Source: an uncultured bacterium (GTDB taxonomy: Bacteria; Vulcanimicrobiota; Xenobia; Xenobiales; Xenobiaceae). From it: a DNA stretch of 64,000 nt. A program made the translations under genes and the position numbers. The DNA lies in the NCBI GenBank assembly GCA_934644775.1, contig CAKUDB010000004.1, positions 67,564 through 131,563 on the forward strand. Reading direction: 5' to 3'. Under the pieces are notes generated by a model. The model saw only the letters and a program-made list of their open reading frames with translations. It made no database searches and had not been told where the DNA came from. Shown here one piece after another: positions 52,133-60,630 of this stretch (position 1 is its first letter; each line of letters begins with the position of its first letter).

Positions 52133-53071
52133 ATGAAGCCAATTAGAGTTGGCGTAGTCGGTATCGGCAGCATGGGGAGGAATCATGCTCGAGTATGTGC
52201 AGAACTGCCTCAGATCGAATTGGTAGGCCTTGTAGACCTAGATGAAGCCAGAGTCGCCCCTTTAGCTGAGCAATATGGCACAAAATATTACCAAGATTAC
52301 AAAAGCCTCTATGGAAAGATCGACGGTGTAGTTATCGTTTCTCCTACTCCGCTCCATTATCAGATCGCTCAAGATTTTTTGAACCACGGAGTCCATGTTT
52401 TAGTTGAGAAGCCTATAACTGTGGAAGTGGAGCAAGCTAAGAAGTTAGTCGCTTTAGCTAAGGAAAAAAACTTAATTTTGCAAGTAGGCCATTTGGAGCG
52501 CTTCAATCCCGCTATTGTAAAGCTTAGGCAGATGGTCTCTACCCCTGTCCTTGTTGAGTGTCATCGTCTCTCCGGCCCTACTACCCGCAATCTCGATGTC
52601 GGTATTATTTGGGATCTGATGATTCACGATTTTGATATTCTTTTGAGTTTATATAAATCTCCGGCTGTCGAAATCCATGCTATGGGCACTTCGATTTATT
52701 CTAGTTTTGAAGATGTGGCCCATGTACAAATTCGTTTTGCCTGTGGTGCTATAGCTAGTTTAGTGGCTAGTCGCAACTCTGGAGAGCGCAAGCGTTGTTT
52801 AAAAATTACTGAGAATAGCGGACGGGTATTCTCTTTAGACTTTATCAACCAGACTTTATCCGTTTCCCGTCCCGGCCCTGACGGTCGTCCTTTAGATCCG
52901 GAATTTATCGATATTGAAAAAGAAGAACCTCTCCGTTTAGAACTCAGCAACTTTGCTGATTGTGTGGCCAATCGTAAAGAGCCTGTCGTCTCGGGAGAAG
53001 ATGGCGAGCGGGCTTTGGAATTGGCTGTACATGTAGTAGAAAGTATGCACAAGGTCAAGATTGCTCAGTAG
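52133..53071 (+). CDS. Gfo/Idh/MocA oxidoreductase, candidate UDP-GlcNAc 3-dehydrogenase (GnnA-like)
   Basis: A 312-residue NAD(P)-dependent sugar oxidoreductase. It has the Rossmann motif GVVGIGSMGRNHARVCAEL, DGVVIVSPTPLHYQIA, HVLVEKPITVEVEQAK and the catalytic-type IWDLMIHDFDILLSL. Its place between fabZ and lpxA suggests the GnnA role: oxidation of UDP-GlcNAc at C3 before amination, giving a 3-amino lipid A sugar. The partner aminotransferase GnnB is not in this window, so the call is tentative. ATG 52133 is chosen because GGGAGG then sits nine bases upstream; ATG 52124 would touch the ribosome site. Confidence 0.8.
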   Translation: MKPIRVGVVGIGSMGRNHARVCAELPQIELVGLVDLDEARVAPLAEQYGTKYYQDYKSLYGKIDGVVIVSPTPLHYQIAQDFLNHGVHVLVEKPITVEVEQAKKLVALAKEKNLILQVGHLERFNPAIVKLRQMVSTPVLVECHRLSGPTTRNLDVGIIWDLMIHDFDILLSLYKSPAVEIHAMGTSIYSSFEDVAHVQIRFACGAIASLVASRNSGERKRCLKITENSGRVFSLDFINQTLSVSRPGPDGRPLDPEFIDIEKEEPLRLELSNFADCVANRKEPVVSGEDGERALELAVHVVESMHKVKIAQ

Positions 53072-53120
53072 TTGTCTTATCGACATAAAATATTGTTTAG
53101 ATTGAGAGGAGATTCTGAAG

Positions 53121-53930
53121 GTGATTCATCCCAGCGCTATAGTCCATCCCCAAGCACGCCTAGGCGAAGGTGTGGAGATCGGCCCTTTTTCTATTATCGG
53201 CGAAAATGTTGAAATAGGAGACGGCACCAAAGTTATGTCCTCCGTAGTTATTGACGGGTGGACGAAGATAGGTAAGAATAATCGCATTTATGCGGGGGTA
53301 ACTATTGGCTTGCCCCCTCAAGATTTTAGTTATAAAGGGCAGCGCTCTTTTGTAACTATTGGCGATAATAACGATTTGCGTGAATATGTGACTATCCACA
53401 GAGCTGCCGATGAAGACGGTCTTACTTATGTGGGTAACGATAACCTCTTAATGGCCAATGTACATATAGCTCACAATTGTCATATTGGCAATCAGGTGAC
53501 AATGGCCAACTATGCTGGTTTGGCCGGCCATACTGTAGTGGGAGACCAGGCTGTTTTGGGCGGTTTAGTCGGTATCCATCAGCATACTCGTATCGGTCGC
53601 CTCTGTATGGTGGGTGGTTGCTCCAAAATAAATAAAGACTTGCCTCCTTTTAGTGTCGTCGATGGTAATCCCTGTCGTCTTTTCAGTATGAACTTTAGAG
53701 GTATGCGCCGTCGCGATATTTCTAAAGAGAGTCGTTTAGCTGTACAAAAGGCTATCTTTATTCTTGGCTCTATGGGCTTAACTATTAGCGCTGCCATAGA
53801 ACGCATAGAGAATGAATTGGAACATACTCCCGAAATAGAGCAATTTTTAGATTTCTTGCGGGCCCCTTCGCATATGGGAGTTCTTAATAAAGCCAGCAAT
53901 GTGGGGGCCAGAACCCACAATAACGCCTAG
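53121..53930 (+). CDS. lpxA: UDP-N-acetylglucosamine O-acyltransferase
   Basis: A 269-residue hexapeptide-helix acyltransferase of the expected length. It starts IHPSAIVHPQARLGEGVEIG, has GLPPQDFSYKG, the catalytic His in NVHIAHNCHIGNQVTMANYA and the C-terminal helical domain with GMRRRDISKESR. It adds the first 3-hydroxyacyl chain in lipid A synthesis. The start is GTG 53121 with GAGGAG upstream. Its 3' end overlaps the lpxB-like frame by up to 32 bases. Confidence 0.96.
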   Translation: MIHPSAIVHPQARLGEGVEIGPFSIIGENVEIGDGTKVMSSVVIDGWTKIGKNNRIYAGVTIGLPPQDFSYKGQRSFVTIGDNNDLREYVTIHRAADEDGLTYVGNDNLLMANVHIAHNCHIGNQVTMANYAGLAGHTVVGDQAVLGGLVGIHQHTRIGRLCMVGGCSKINKDLPPFSVVDGNPCRLFSMNFRGMRRRDISKESRLAVQKAIFILGSMGLTISAAIERIENELEHTPEIEQFLDFLRAPSHMGVLNKASNVGARTHNNA

Positions 53931-56388
53931 TTGGTGCATTTTGGCAAATAATCAGCAGCAACTAACCGCCTACCCTCAACTTACAGTGGCCATAATTGCT
54001 GTAGAACCTTCAGGAGATCTCCATGGGGGAAATTTAGTTAAGGCTCTGCGGGCTATTAACCCCAACTTAAAGTTTGTAGGTGTAGGCGGTTCGCATATGG
54101 CCGCCTCGGGAGTAAAATTGTGGCTAACTACTACAGATATGGCCATTATTGGGCCGGGCGGGGCCCTTTTGTGTTTGCACAAGTATATCTATCATTATTT
54201 GTATGTACGCTCCCATTTACTTAAGGCTAAGCCCCATCTAACTATTTTAATAGATTGTCCAGCTGTAAATATGCGTTATGCCGGCCTTCTGACTAGGTAC
54301 GGCTATAATTGTGTCTATTATTTTCCACCTTCAGCTTGGACTACCAGCGAAGCTCGTCTGCGCCAAATTTTTAGTCGCACCGATAGAGTTATTTGCACTT
54401 TTTTAAGTAATGCGGAAAATTATCGGCGTTTCGGCATGGATGTCGATTTCTTTGGCCATCCCTTATTGGATATGCCGGAGTTGGCCCTCTCCCCTGAAGA
54501 GGCTAAGCGTACTTTAGGTTTGTCTGGCTCTGAAATTTTGGCCATCTTACCTGGTAGCCGGGCCCCAGAAATAAAGTACCTTTTACCAGTTTTTTTAGAT
54601 ATTGCCGAGAAATTACATAAAGAAAAGCCCCATTTGCAAGTCCTTATTCCCTGTGCTACCGATATTTTGCGTCGACAAATTGAAAAGATCATGGGAGAGC
54701 GCTACCCTTATGTTCGTCTTCTCAATGGCCAATCACGTCTAGCTCTGTTGTCTAGTCAGGCGGCTCTAATGAGTTCGGGCACGGCCAGCCTCGAAGCGGC
54801 TATACTGGGGATCCCTATGGTTTTGGCCTATAAGTTGTGCCCTTTTGACGCTATCATTGGGCGCTTTTTGCTCTGGAGTCGTCTTTTAAAAATCGATCAT
54901 ATCGGTTTACCTAGTTTAGTGGCCGGTAAACGTATCGTCCCTGAATTTATTCAAGATGAAGTTAATTGCAAAAATATCTTGCCCCATTTGCGCAATTTCA
55001 TGGCCGATACCCCCGAGCGGCGTCAAGTTCAGCAAGATCTTCAGGATATGAAAAATTCTATGGGGGCACCCGGAGTTGTCGATAGAATAGCCGCTTCGCT
55101 TTATAAACGAATTGAAGCTAATGGCGAGCGCCGCCGCAACGAGCCCTTCGATATTGTGATTACTTCCAATTCTCCCGGCGAGGTAGCCGCTTGGGTGCGC
55201 CGTACTGCTGCCCATTTGGGCTCTGTTAATCAGGGACAATTTAGGGTAGTGGTAGCTTTAGTACCTTGTCCTTATGCTTCTGGAGCCGAAGCTGAAGTTG
55301 CTTCTTCCTTACCTGGTGTATCTGTTGTTTTGAAGCCTGGACAGACTTTGCGTTTAATGTTAGGTCTCTCCGGCGATTTCAAGTTCCGTCGGCGCGGTGT
55401 GGTGGTCTTTCTAGGTGGCGACTTGCTCCACGCTAAAATTTTAGCTTGGCGTTTAAGTTATAAGTCGGTAGCTTACGCTGTTCGCTATAGTTATTTGCTG
55501 CCTTACTTTGACAAAGTGGCCGCTTCCGATCTCTCTTTGGCTAAAGAATTGGAAGAAGCTGGAGTAAAAGAGGTTATTAGTATCGGCAATTTGAGTATTG
55601 ACGGCGTCTTCTCCGAAGTAGATCTGGAATCGACTTTGCACAGTCAAGAAAAAGGTGGAGCTTGGAAGATTGGCCTTTTCCCCGGCTCGCGCTTTCTACA
55701 TCTTAAGATGGCTTTAGGGATCTTTTTACGAGTAGCGGCCCTTATTAAGACTCGTTATCCCCAAGTCGATTTTGTGCTTTCAGTTTCTCCTTTTGTCTCT
55801 AAGGCTAGGCTGGAGTCTGCTCTCTATCACCCTATAAGTTTGGGATTACCTATCGCTAAAGGAAAACTGGTTAGTCCAGATTCTATTTTAGTTGACTGTC
55901 CCCAAGAGGCTCAGGGGAGTGCTGGGCGCAGTTTTGCTATAGAAGTACTTTGGAGCCATCCTTATCAAGCTATCGCTGAAATAGATATGGCTTTGACTAT
56001 TCCTGGTACCAATACTGGAGAATTGGGAAGCTGTGGCAAACCTATGGTTGTAGGTCTATCTGCTGACGCCTCTTTGCCCAGAGGGGGGATCGGCGGCCTT
56101 TTAGAAAATGCGCCCCTTCTTTCTAAAATAAAACGCTATTTGCGTTTGCGCTCTTACGCTCGCCATGGTTTTGCTGCCATACCTAATCGTATCGCTTCTC
56201 GTCAGGTTGTACCCGAAGTTTTGGTAAAAAAAGATACTTCTGTTTTGGCTCAACCTATTTTCGAATGGATTGAAGATCCTAAGAAGTATGCCCAAACGGC
56301 CGAAGATTTAAGAAAAACAATGGGGACTACCGAAGGGGCCGGTCGACGTATGGCTGAGCTAATTTTGGAGGCGGCAGCTTTAGAATGA
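53899..56388 (+). CDS. lpxB: Double lipid-A-disaccharide synthase-like protein (LpxB plus LpxB-related half)
   Basis: An 829-residue fusion. Residues about 25-400 are LpxB-like: IIAVEPSGDLHGGNLVKALR, FVGVGGSHMAASGVKLW, the ILPGSRAPEIKYLLPVFLDI motif and SSGTASLEAAILGIPMVLAY. Residues about 415-829 are a second, divergent copy: ITSNSPGEVAAWVRRTAAHL, IGLFPGSRFLHLKMALGIFL and TIPGTNTGELGSCGKPMVVG. The second half resembles lipid-A-synthase-related proteins. The gene makes the beta-1,6 disaccharide of lipid A, probably through the first half. The start is uncertain: ATG 53899 lies inside lpxA, and TTG 53941 is in frame. It ends in ATGA overlapping the next gene. Confidence 0.85.
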   Translation: MWGPEPTITPSWCILANNQQQLTAYPQLTVAIIAVEPSGDLHGGNLVKALRAINPNLKFVGVGGSHMAASGVKLWLTTTDMAIIGPGGALLCLHKYIYHYLYVRSHLLKAKPHLTILIDCPAVNMRYAGLLTRYGYNCVYYFPPSAWTTSEARLRQIFSRTDRVICTFLSNAENYRRFGMDVDFFGHPLLDMPELALSPEEAKRTLGLSGSEILAILPGSRAPEIKYLLPVFLDIAEKLHKEKPHLQVLIPCATDILRRQIEKIMGERYPYVRLLNGQSRLALLSSQAALMSSGTASLEAAILGIPMVLAYKLCPFDAIIGRFLLWSRLLKIDHIGLPSLVAGKRIVPEFIQDEVNCKNILPHLRNFMADTPERRQVQQDLQDMKNSMGAPGVVDRIAASLYKRIEANGERRRNEPFDIVITSNSPGEVAAWVRRTAAHLGSVNQGQFRVVVALVPCPYASGAEAEVASSLPGVSVVLKPGQTLRLMLGLSGDFKFRRRGVVVFLGGDLLHAKILAWRLSYKSVAYAVRYSYLLPYFDKVAASDLSLAKELEEAGVKEVISIGNLSIDGVFSEVDLESTLHSQEKGGAWKIGLFPGSRFLHLKMALGIFLRVAALIKTRYPQVDFVLSVSPFVSKARLESALYHPISLGLPIAKGKLVSPDSILVDCPQEAQGSAGRSFAIEVLWSHPYQAIAEIDMALTIPGTNTGELGSCGKPMVVGLSADASLPRGGIGGLLENAPLLSKIKRYLRLRSYARHGFAAIPNRIASRQVVPEVLVKKDTSVLAQPIFEWIEDPKKYAQTAEDLRKTMGTTEGAGRRMAELILEAAALE

Positions 56389-57053
56389 TAAACAATTCTG
56401 AACGAATAATAAAGGCAGCTCCTCTTTTTATATTCAAGTGGCGGGGCCTTATAATGGCTGTGGTGGCAGCGATTATTTTAATGGTAGCTCGTCCTACGGT
56501 AAGTTCGTGGGGTTGGGGGGCAATTTTAGCCTTGATAGGTGAGGCTCTGCGCTCTTGGGCCTTGGGTTGGACTGGAGAACATACGCGCAGCCAAGAATTA
56601 AAGGCCAATTTTTTAGTGACCAGTGGCCCTTACCGATATGTGCGCAATCCGCTCTATTTGGGCAATATCCTTACTGGATGTGGGGTCATGTTAGCCGCCA
56701 GCGGTGCTCTTTCATTTTGGGCCCTTGGGGGGGTGTGGCTTTTGGGAATCTTGTCCTTATACGTAGTCTATTATTCTTGTATAATTTCTGAAGAGGCCTT
56801 TTTAGCGGATCATTTTGGAGATATTTTTCTTAGCTACCAAGAGCGCACCCCCTCGCTTTTACCCCGTTTATACTCTATTCCTTCCCTTATAAGGGAAGGA
56901 ATAGGCCCTAACCCTGCTGCTTGTGAGGCCACTTGTGGCGAAGGTGAGTCGTTCTCTTGGAAGGCCCTTCGGTTTGAATATAGCACTTGGGGATGGCTAA
57001 TCTTGGTATGGGGGTTCTTATTTATCAGGGCTATCGGTAAGCTTCCGCTATAA
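56385..57053 (+). CDS. Isoprenylcysteine/phospholipid methyltransferase-like membrane protein
   Basis: A 222-residue membrane protein with about five hydrophobic segments and the ICMT/PEMT motif VTSGPYRYVRNPLYLGNILT, with the SEEAFLADHFGDIFLSYQER continuation. Relatives are SAM-dependent methyltransferases acting on lipids or small thiols. The substrate is unknown; lipid modification fits the neighbours. The start overlaps the lpxB stop by 4 bases (ATGA). The C-terminal part after about residue 163 contains a perfect 30-bp palindrome (56875-56904) and looks less conserved. Its 3' end overlaps the convergent gene by 23 bases. Confidence 0.75.
   Translation: MINNSERIIKAAPLFIFKWRGLIMAVVAAIILMVARPTVSSWGWGAILALIGEALRSWALGWTGEHTRSQELKANFLVTSGPYRYVRNPLYLGNILTGCGVMLAASGALSFWALGGVWLLGILSLYVVYYSCIISEEAFLADHFGDIFLSYQERTPSLLPRLYSIPSLIREGIGPNPAACEATCGEGESFSWKALRFEYSTWGWLILVWGFLFIRAIGKLPL
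56875..56904. repeat. Perfect 30-bp palindrome inside a coding sequence
   Basis: The half-site CTATTCCTTCCCTTA is followed directly by its exact reverse complement, with no spacer. It encodes the residues around SIPSLIREGI of the ICMT-like protein. No other copy was seen in the window. It may be a short inserted palindromic element. Confidence 0.85.
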
Positions 57054-58197
57054 TCGCCGCCATACGCTCGGAGCCTCCGGGAGGCCCTAGACGCTTGCGC
57101 CCTACTTCTGCCCGTCTTCGCCTATCGGCTTTATTTTGAATCAGATTATATAAGGCTTCTACTATATCAGAATCGCGATCTTCACTAACGATAAGTGCAT
57201 CTCCTAATAGGCCTTTTTGGCGGGCTCTGTACCATTTTAAGTGGCTCATACCTCCCGGTTCGTAAGCCACCACAGGGAGCCCCCAACCGGCCGCTTGTTC
57301 GTGGGCCGTTCCAGCTAACCCCAAAGCTACTTGGCTATATTGCAAAACATCGGCTAAGTGGCCTTTTATTAAGAAAAAGCGAGTTTGAGGATCTATGGTC
57401 TCTCGCTTATCTATTAAAGTATGCCAGCCCGGATAAGGGCAATCTTGCAGAGTAAAGTCGGAGCAAGCTTGAGCCAGTTTGTCGGTATCTATAGAGGGAG
57501 CTACGGCTATAAAAGCACAGATATTCTTACCTAGCCGCTTAGCTAAAAGCTGACTCAATTTGAGTAAACGGGGCAAAACTTGATAAGTAGCTTTTCGGCT
57601 GCCAGGAAAGAGGGCTAAACCTACTTCTTGGGTTTTGTCTAATTTAAAATCTAAATCTTGGGGAATTAGACCATCCATCATAGCGTTGCCTACCCAAGCT
57701 GCTTTGACACCTTTTTGGCGCAGACTTTCGGCTGTCGGTTCGTCTCGAACTAGGGAGTGGACTTTAAAAGTTTTTAATATAAAAGCTTCTAAGCTAGAGT
57801 AGGGATGATGATAATCCGACTTAGCTGTACCTATAAAAGTAATGGGACGTATACCAGAAAGTATAGCCAATATAACTGGCCACAAATCACCTACCGCTAC
57901 AATTTGATCGAACTTGTGGCGTTGTTGGCGCAACCAAGCGATCTGTTTGAGGGTTAAAAAAAATAGACCTTGGCTTATATCTTTCCATAAGTTGCGCCAG
58001 TCTTCCTGAATAAGTCCTCCGCTGGGCATAGCTTGTCTGGGGCCGACAACTGGAGCTAGATCTTTATAGGCCGAGCCTTCTCCTACTAAAGGCATGGCCT
58101 CTCGGGGAAGCGATTCTGGCAAGTCGGCTATAATTTGACTGGCTATTGAATCTTCGCCAGCTCCGTTAGATATAAATAAGACACGATGAGAGGCCAT
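57031..58197 (-). CDS. Lipid-A-disaccharide synthase-related glycosyltransferase
   Basis: A 388-residue GT-B-type protein related to LpxB and typical of the cyanobacterial lipid-A-synthase-related family. Visible sequences are VLFISNGAGEDSIASQIIAD at the N-terminus, IVAVGDLWPVILAIL, GLALFPGSRKATYQVLPRLL, and the C-terminal LGLAGTAHEQAAGWGLPVVA with the donor-sugar loop. It is not a close LpxB (which starts with AGExSGD). It may add a sugar to a lipid carrier. ATG 58197 has AAGGGA upstream. Its 3' end overlaps the ICMT-like gene (convergent). Confidence 0.8.
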   Translation of the reverse strand: MASHRVLFISNGAGEDSIASQIIADLPESLPREAMPLVGEGSAYKDLAPVVGPRQAMPSGGLIQEDWRNLWKDISQGLFFLTLKQIAWLRQQRHKFDQIVAVGDLWPVILAILSGIRPITFIGTAKSDYHHPYSSLEAFILKTFKVHSLVRDEPTAESLRQKGVKAAWVGNAMMDGLIPQDLDFKLDKTQEVGLALFPGSRKATYQVLPRLLKLSQLLAKRLGKNICAFIAVAPSIDTDKLAQACSDFTLQDCPYPGWHTLIDKRETIDPQTRFFLIKGHLADVLQYSQVALGLAGTAHEQAAGWGLPVVAYEPGGMSHLKWYRARQKGLLGDALIVSEDRDSDIVEALYNLIQNKADRRRRAEVGRKRLGPPGGSERMAAIIAEAYR

Positions 58198-58216
58198 AAT
58201 TTTTCCCTTAGAAAGT

Positions 58217-59062
58217 TTAGCTTAAGCTTAGTAATTGATAGGTGCTCAATTGGGGATAGGCAAAATTGTAGTCCAACTGGCCCAGATAACGAGCCCAAGA
58301 TCCAGTTTGGACGATAAAATTGCCACCAATTTCGATCGGTTTAGTAAGTACCGTATGGCTATGGCCGCCCAAAATCCAGCTACCTTGGGGCAAGCGGGTG
58401 GCCAAAACTTTATCTCTTTCTAAGCCTAGGTGGCTTAAAACGAGTAAACGGAGCGGTCGCTTTAGTATTTTTAAAGCCCGTTCGGCTAAAAGTGGCAAGA
58501 TAGTTTCGGCTTCAAAAAATCTGAAACCGAAAAGCTTCTCCCAAATAGCCCCATGAGGATATTGGACTGGGACTGCCGCTAAAAGAAGCAACCAATAAGG
58601 CTCCGACCAGTTATTGTTATGCAGCGATAAGGCCGGAATCCAGCGCTGAGAAGATAAGTTTTGCCATAGTTCCGTTTGACGCCAACCGTTATTTTGACAC
58701 TCAATCTCAGGAATCGAGTTTAGTTGGTTGACTAATTGTTCGTTGGTTAGGTTTCCATCTTGCCTCAGATCGGCAAGATTGCTGCAAAGCAAAGGAAAGG
58801 AGCGTTGCCAAGCTCTTTTATCCAAAATGTGCCGCTGATAGTTGAACTCTCGATTGCCCATCGCCATAGAGGTACAGAAGGCTGAGTTCATCTTCTCCAA
58901 ATTGGGCTCATAATTTTTCCATACCGTATTAGAGCCCACTAAGGCGTCACCACTATCTAAGTAAAGGGCTTGGCTTTGGGATAATTGTTCTCGAGCATTA
59001 GTCTTCAACCAATCTAGGGCTTTGCTGTGCCCGTGCATGTCATTGGTATGATAGATGAGCAC
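58217..59062 (-). CDS. 5'-nucleotidase-like metallophosphoesterase with altered GNHE motif
   Basis: A 281-residue protein of the UshA/YfkN-type calcineurin-like fold, N-terminal catalytic domain only. Metal-binding motifs are IYHTNDMHGH, LYLDSGDALVG, VLSHLGLE and ILGGHSHTVL. The usual GNHEF motif reads GNREFN, so the catalytic His is replaced by Arg, which may weaken or change activity. The C-terminal nucleotidase domain of UshA is missing and there is no signal peptide. The start is GTG 59062 with GGAG ten bases upstream. It lies between the glycosyltransferase and a membrane protein gene in one minus-strand run. Confidence 0.75.
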   Translation of the reverse strand: MLIYHTNDMHGHSKALDWLKTNAREQLSQSQALYLDSGDALVGSNTVWKNYEPNLEKMNSAFCTSMAMGNREFNYQRHILDKRAWQRSFPLLCSNLADLRQDGNLTNEQLVNQLNSIPEIECQNNGWRQTELWQNLSSQRWIPALSLHNNNWSEPYWLLLLAAVPVQYPHGAIWEKLFGFRFFEAETILPLLAERALKILKRPLRLLVLSHLGLERDKVLATRLPQGSWILGGHSHTVLTKPIEIGGNFIVQTGSWARYLGQLDYNFAYPQLSTYQLLSLS

Positions 59063-59090
59063 TCCTTCGTCTCTCCATTCCCAACCGCTT

Positions 59091-59654
59091 CTATGAGTTC
59101 TTGGAGGCGGCTCGCTCTTGGGCTACTTGGTGGTACACTTGGCGGTAGCGCTCCAGGCCGATAGCTTTTAAAATTACAGCTCCGTAGCCTACTAACCAGC
59201 CTACCCCAGCTAAAGCCGGGCCACCTATCAAAATGCCCAACCAAAGTCCTAAGCACCCGGCAATTAAGCTAGTCAGCATAGGTTTAGAATCGAGAGATAT
59301 TGAGTAACCGAAAGAGACTCCTATAAGGGCTCCTACTAAGCCGTAGTAGGTACCTTTGGCCAAGTCGGCCGAAGTGGTTGCCACGGCTAAACTAGCTTTG
59401 GCGGCCTGGATTAAAGGAGAGGCCGATTGGCCTACATCGATTATAGAATTGGCCCCCCACAAGAAGCCCATTATCAAGCCCGCAGCCGCAAAGGAAAAAC
59501 AATATGAAAGCTTTTGTTGTTTAGTAAAAAAAACTGTAGAGGCTTCTGGTTGGGCTTTAGCTGAAGAAGTGGAAGATAATTTGTTGTCTTTACCCTGGGG
59601 CTGAGCGTTTTTAGGCTCTTTCTTTTTATTATCTTTAGTAGAGGGTGAACTCAT
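59091..59654 (-). CDS. Hypothetical small membrane protein
   Basis: A 187-residue protein not recognised. Residues 1-40 are charged and disordered (MSSPSTKDNKKKEPKN onward). Three to four glycine-rich membrane segments follow (LSYCFSFAAAGLIMGFLWGA; YYGLVGALIGVSFGYSI; MLTSLIAGCLGLWLGILIGG; a final GVGWLVGYGA). The Gly-rich segments and small size resemble small inner-membrane proteins of unknown role. It is co-directional with its neighbours in the minus-strand envelope run. Confidence 0.6.
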   Translation of the reverse strand: MSSPSTKDNKKKEPKNAQPQGKDNKLSSTSSAKAQPEASTVFFTKQQKLSYCFSFAAAGLIMGFLWGANSIIDVGQSASPLIQAAKASLAVATTSADLAKGTYYGLVGALIGVSFGYSISLDSKPMLTSLIAGCLGLWLGILIGGPALAGVGWLVGYGAVILKAIGLERYRQVYHQVAQERAASKNS

Positions 59655-59664
59655 AGTTTTTATG

Positions 59665-60630
59665 TTAGTCCTTTGGAGGTAGTTTGGCCAACTGTTGGAT
59701 CTGTTGCCAATGTTTTAAGGGAAGCTGACGCCTGGCTATTTGGCGCATGGAAGCTTTATGGGTATCGATAGGATCGCCTGACCAAATAGCTTGGCCTGTC
59801 GGTATATTTTTATCGACTCGGGAACGAGCTGCCACTGTAGCGAAATCTCCCACTTGACAGCCTTTTTCAACTAAGCATTGACCGGCTGTGATCGATAATT
59901 TACCTAAACTGACCTGAGGCTGCAAGCAATTTTGAGAGATAATTATCGCTAGAGGAGCAATCTTGGCCCCCTCGTCGAGACAAGCTAGATTATCTATTCT
60001 AACTCCGTCTTGGATCTGGGCTCGTTTGCCGATAAAACAGCGGGCCCCTATTTCTATATCTTGGCCTAAAGTAGAATCGTCTCCGATAATAGTAAGGGGG
60101 CCTACTAAGCTTTGGGAGCCGACCTTTACGTTATTACCTACAGTAACACCGGGCATAAGGCGCGTATTAGCTCCAATAGAGCTATTATCTCCAATACTGA
60201 CATGGGCTTGAATTTGACTATTCTCACCAATTACGACCTTATCGCCGATAATGGCGAAGGGAGCAACGTAGGCTGTAGAGGCAATTTGGGCCGAAGGGCT
60301 AACTTGAGCGCTGGGATGGATGCCGGGCTTAGGCAAATGGATAGGATGAAATAATCCTAAAAGTACAGCAAAAGCAATACGGGCATTCTTTACTTTAATG
60401 GCAGGCATCTCTGTCTCTAGCTCTTTAGGTATAACTACTGCGGCAAAGCCGAGAGCTTCAGCCTCTTGTAAATTGTCTTCTTTTTCGGCAAATGTCAAAG
60501 CCTGACTGAGAACGTGCTGGGAGGCTGCATCCAACCCTGTCACCACGTTAATAGTCAGAGAAGCATATTGGGGATCGTTTAGGCTGCCTTGTACAAGCTC
60601 AGCCAGTTCTCCTAAGGTCTTTACCACCAT
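59665..60630 (-). CDS. LpxD-like protein with N-terminal domain but no catalytic His
   Basis: A 321-residue LpxD paralog. Residues 1-95 form the N-terminal domain (KTLGELAELVQGSLNDPQYA onward) that binds the uridine nucleotide in LpxD. A hexapeptide helix follows (IGDNSSIGANTRLMPGVTVG). The GFGY loop is absent, and the position of the catalytic IAHN reads as LDEG, so acyl transfer in the LpxD manner is unlikely. The C-terminus (KNIPTGQAIWSGDPIDTHKA) is LpxD-like. It may bind UDP-sugars, do a different acylation, or support the catalytic LpxD at 47813, which lacks exactly this N-terminal domain. It overlaps the tldE stop by ten bases. Confidence 0.78.
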   Translation of the reverse strand: MVVKTLGELAELVQGSLNDPQYASLTINVVTGLDAASQHVLSQALTFAEKEDNLQEAEALGFAAVVIPKELETEMPAIKVKNARIAFAVLLGLFHPIHLPKPGIHPSAQVSPSAQIASTAYVAPFAIIGDKVVIGENSQIQAHVSIGDNSSIGANTRLMPGVTVGNNVKVGSQSLVGPLTIIGDDSTLGQDIEIGARCFIGKRAQIQDGVRIDNLACLDEGAKIAPLAIIISQNCLQPQVSLGKLSITAGQCLVEKGCQVGDFATVAARSRVDKNIPTGQAIWSGDPIDTHKASMRQIARRQLPLKHWQQIQQLAKLPPKD

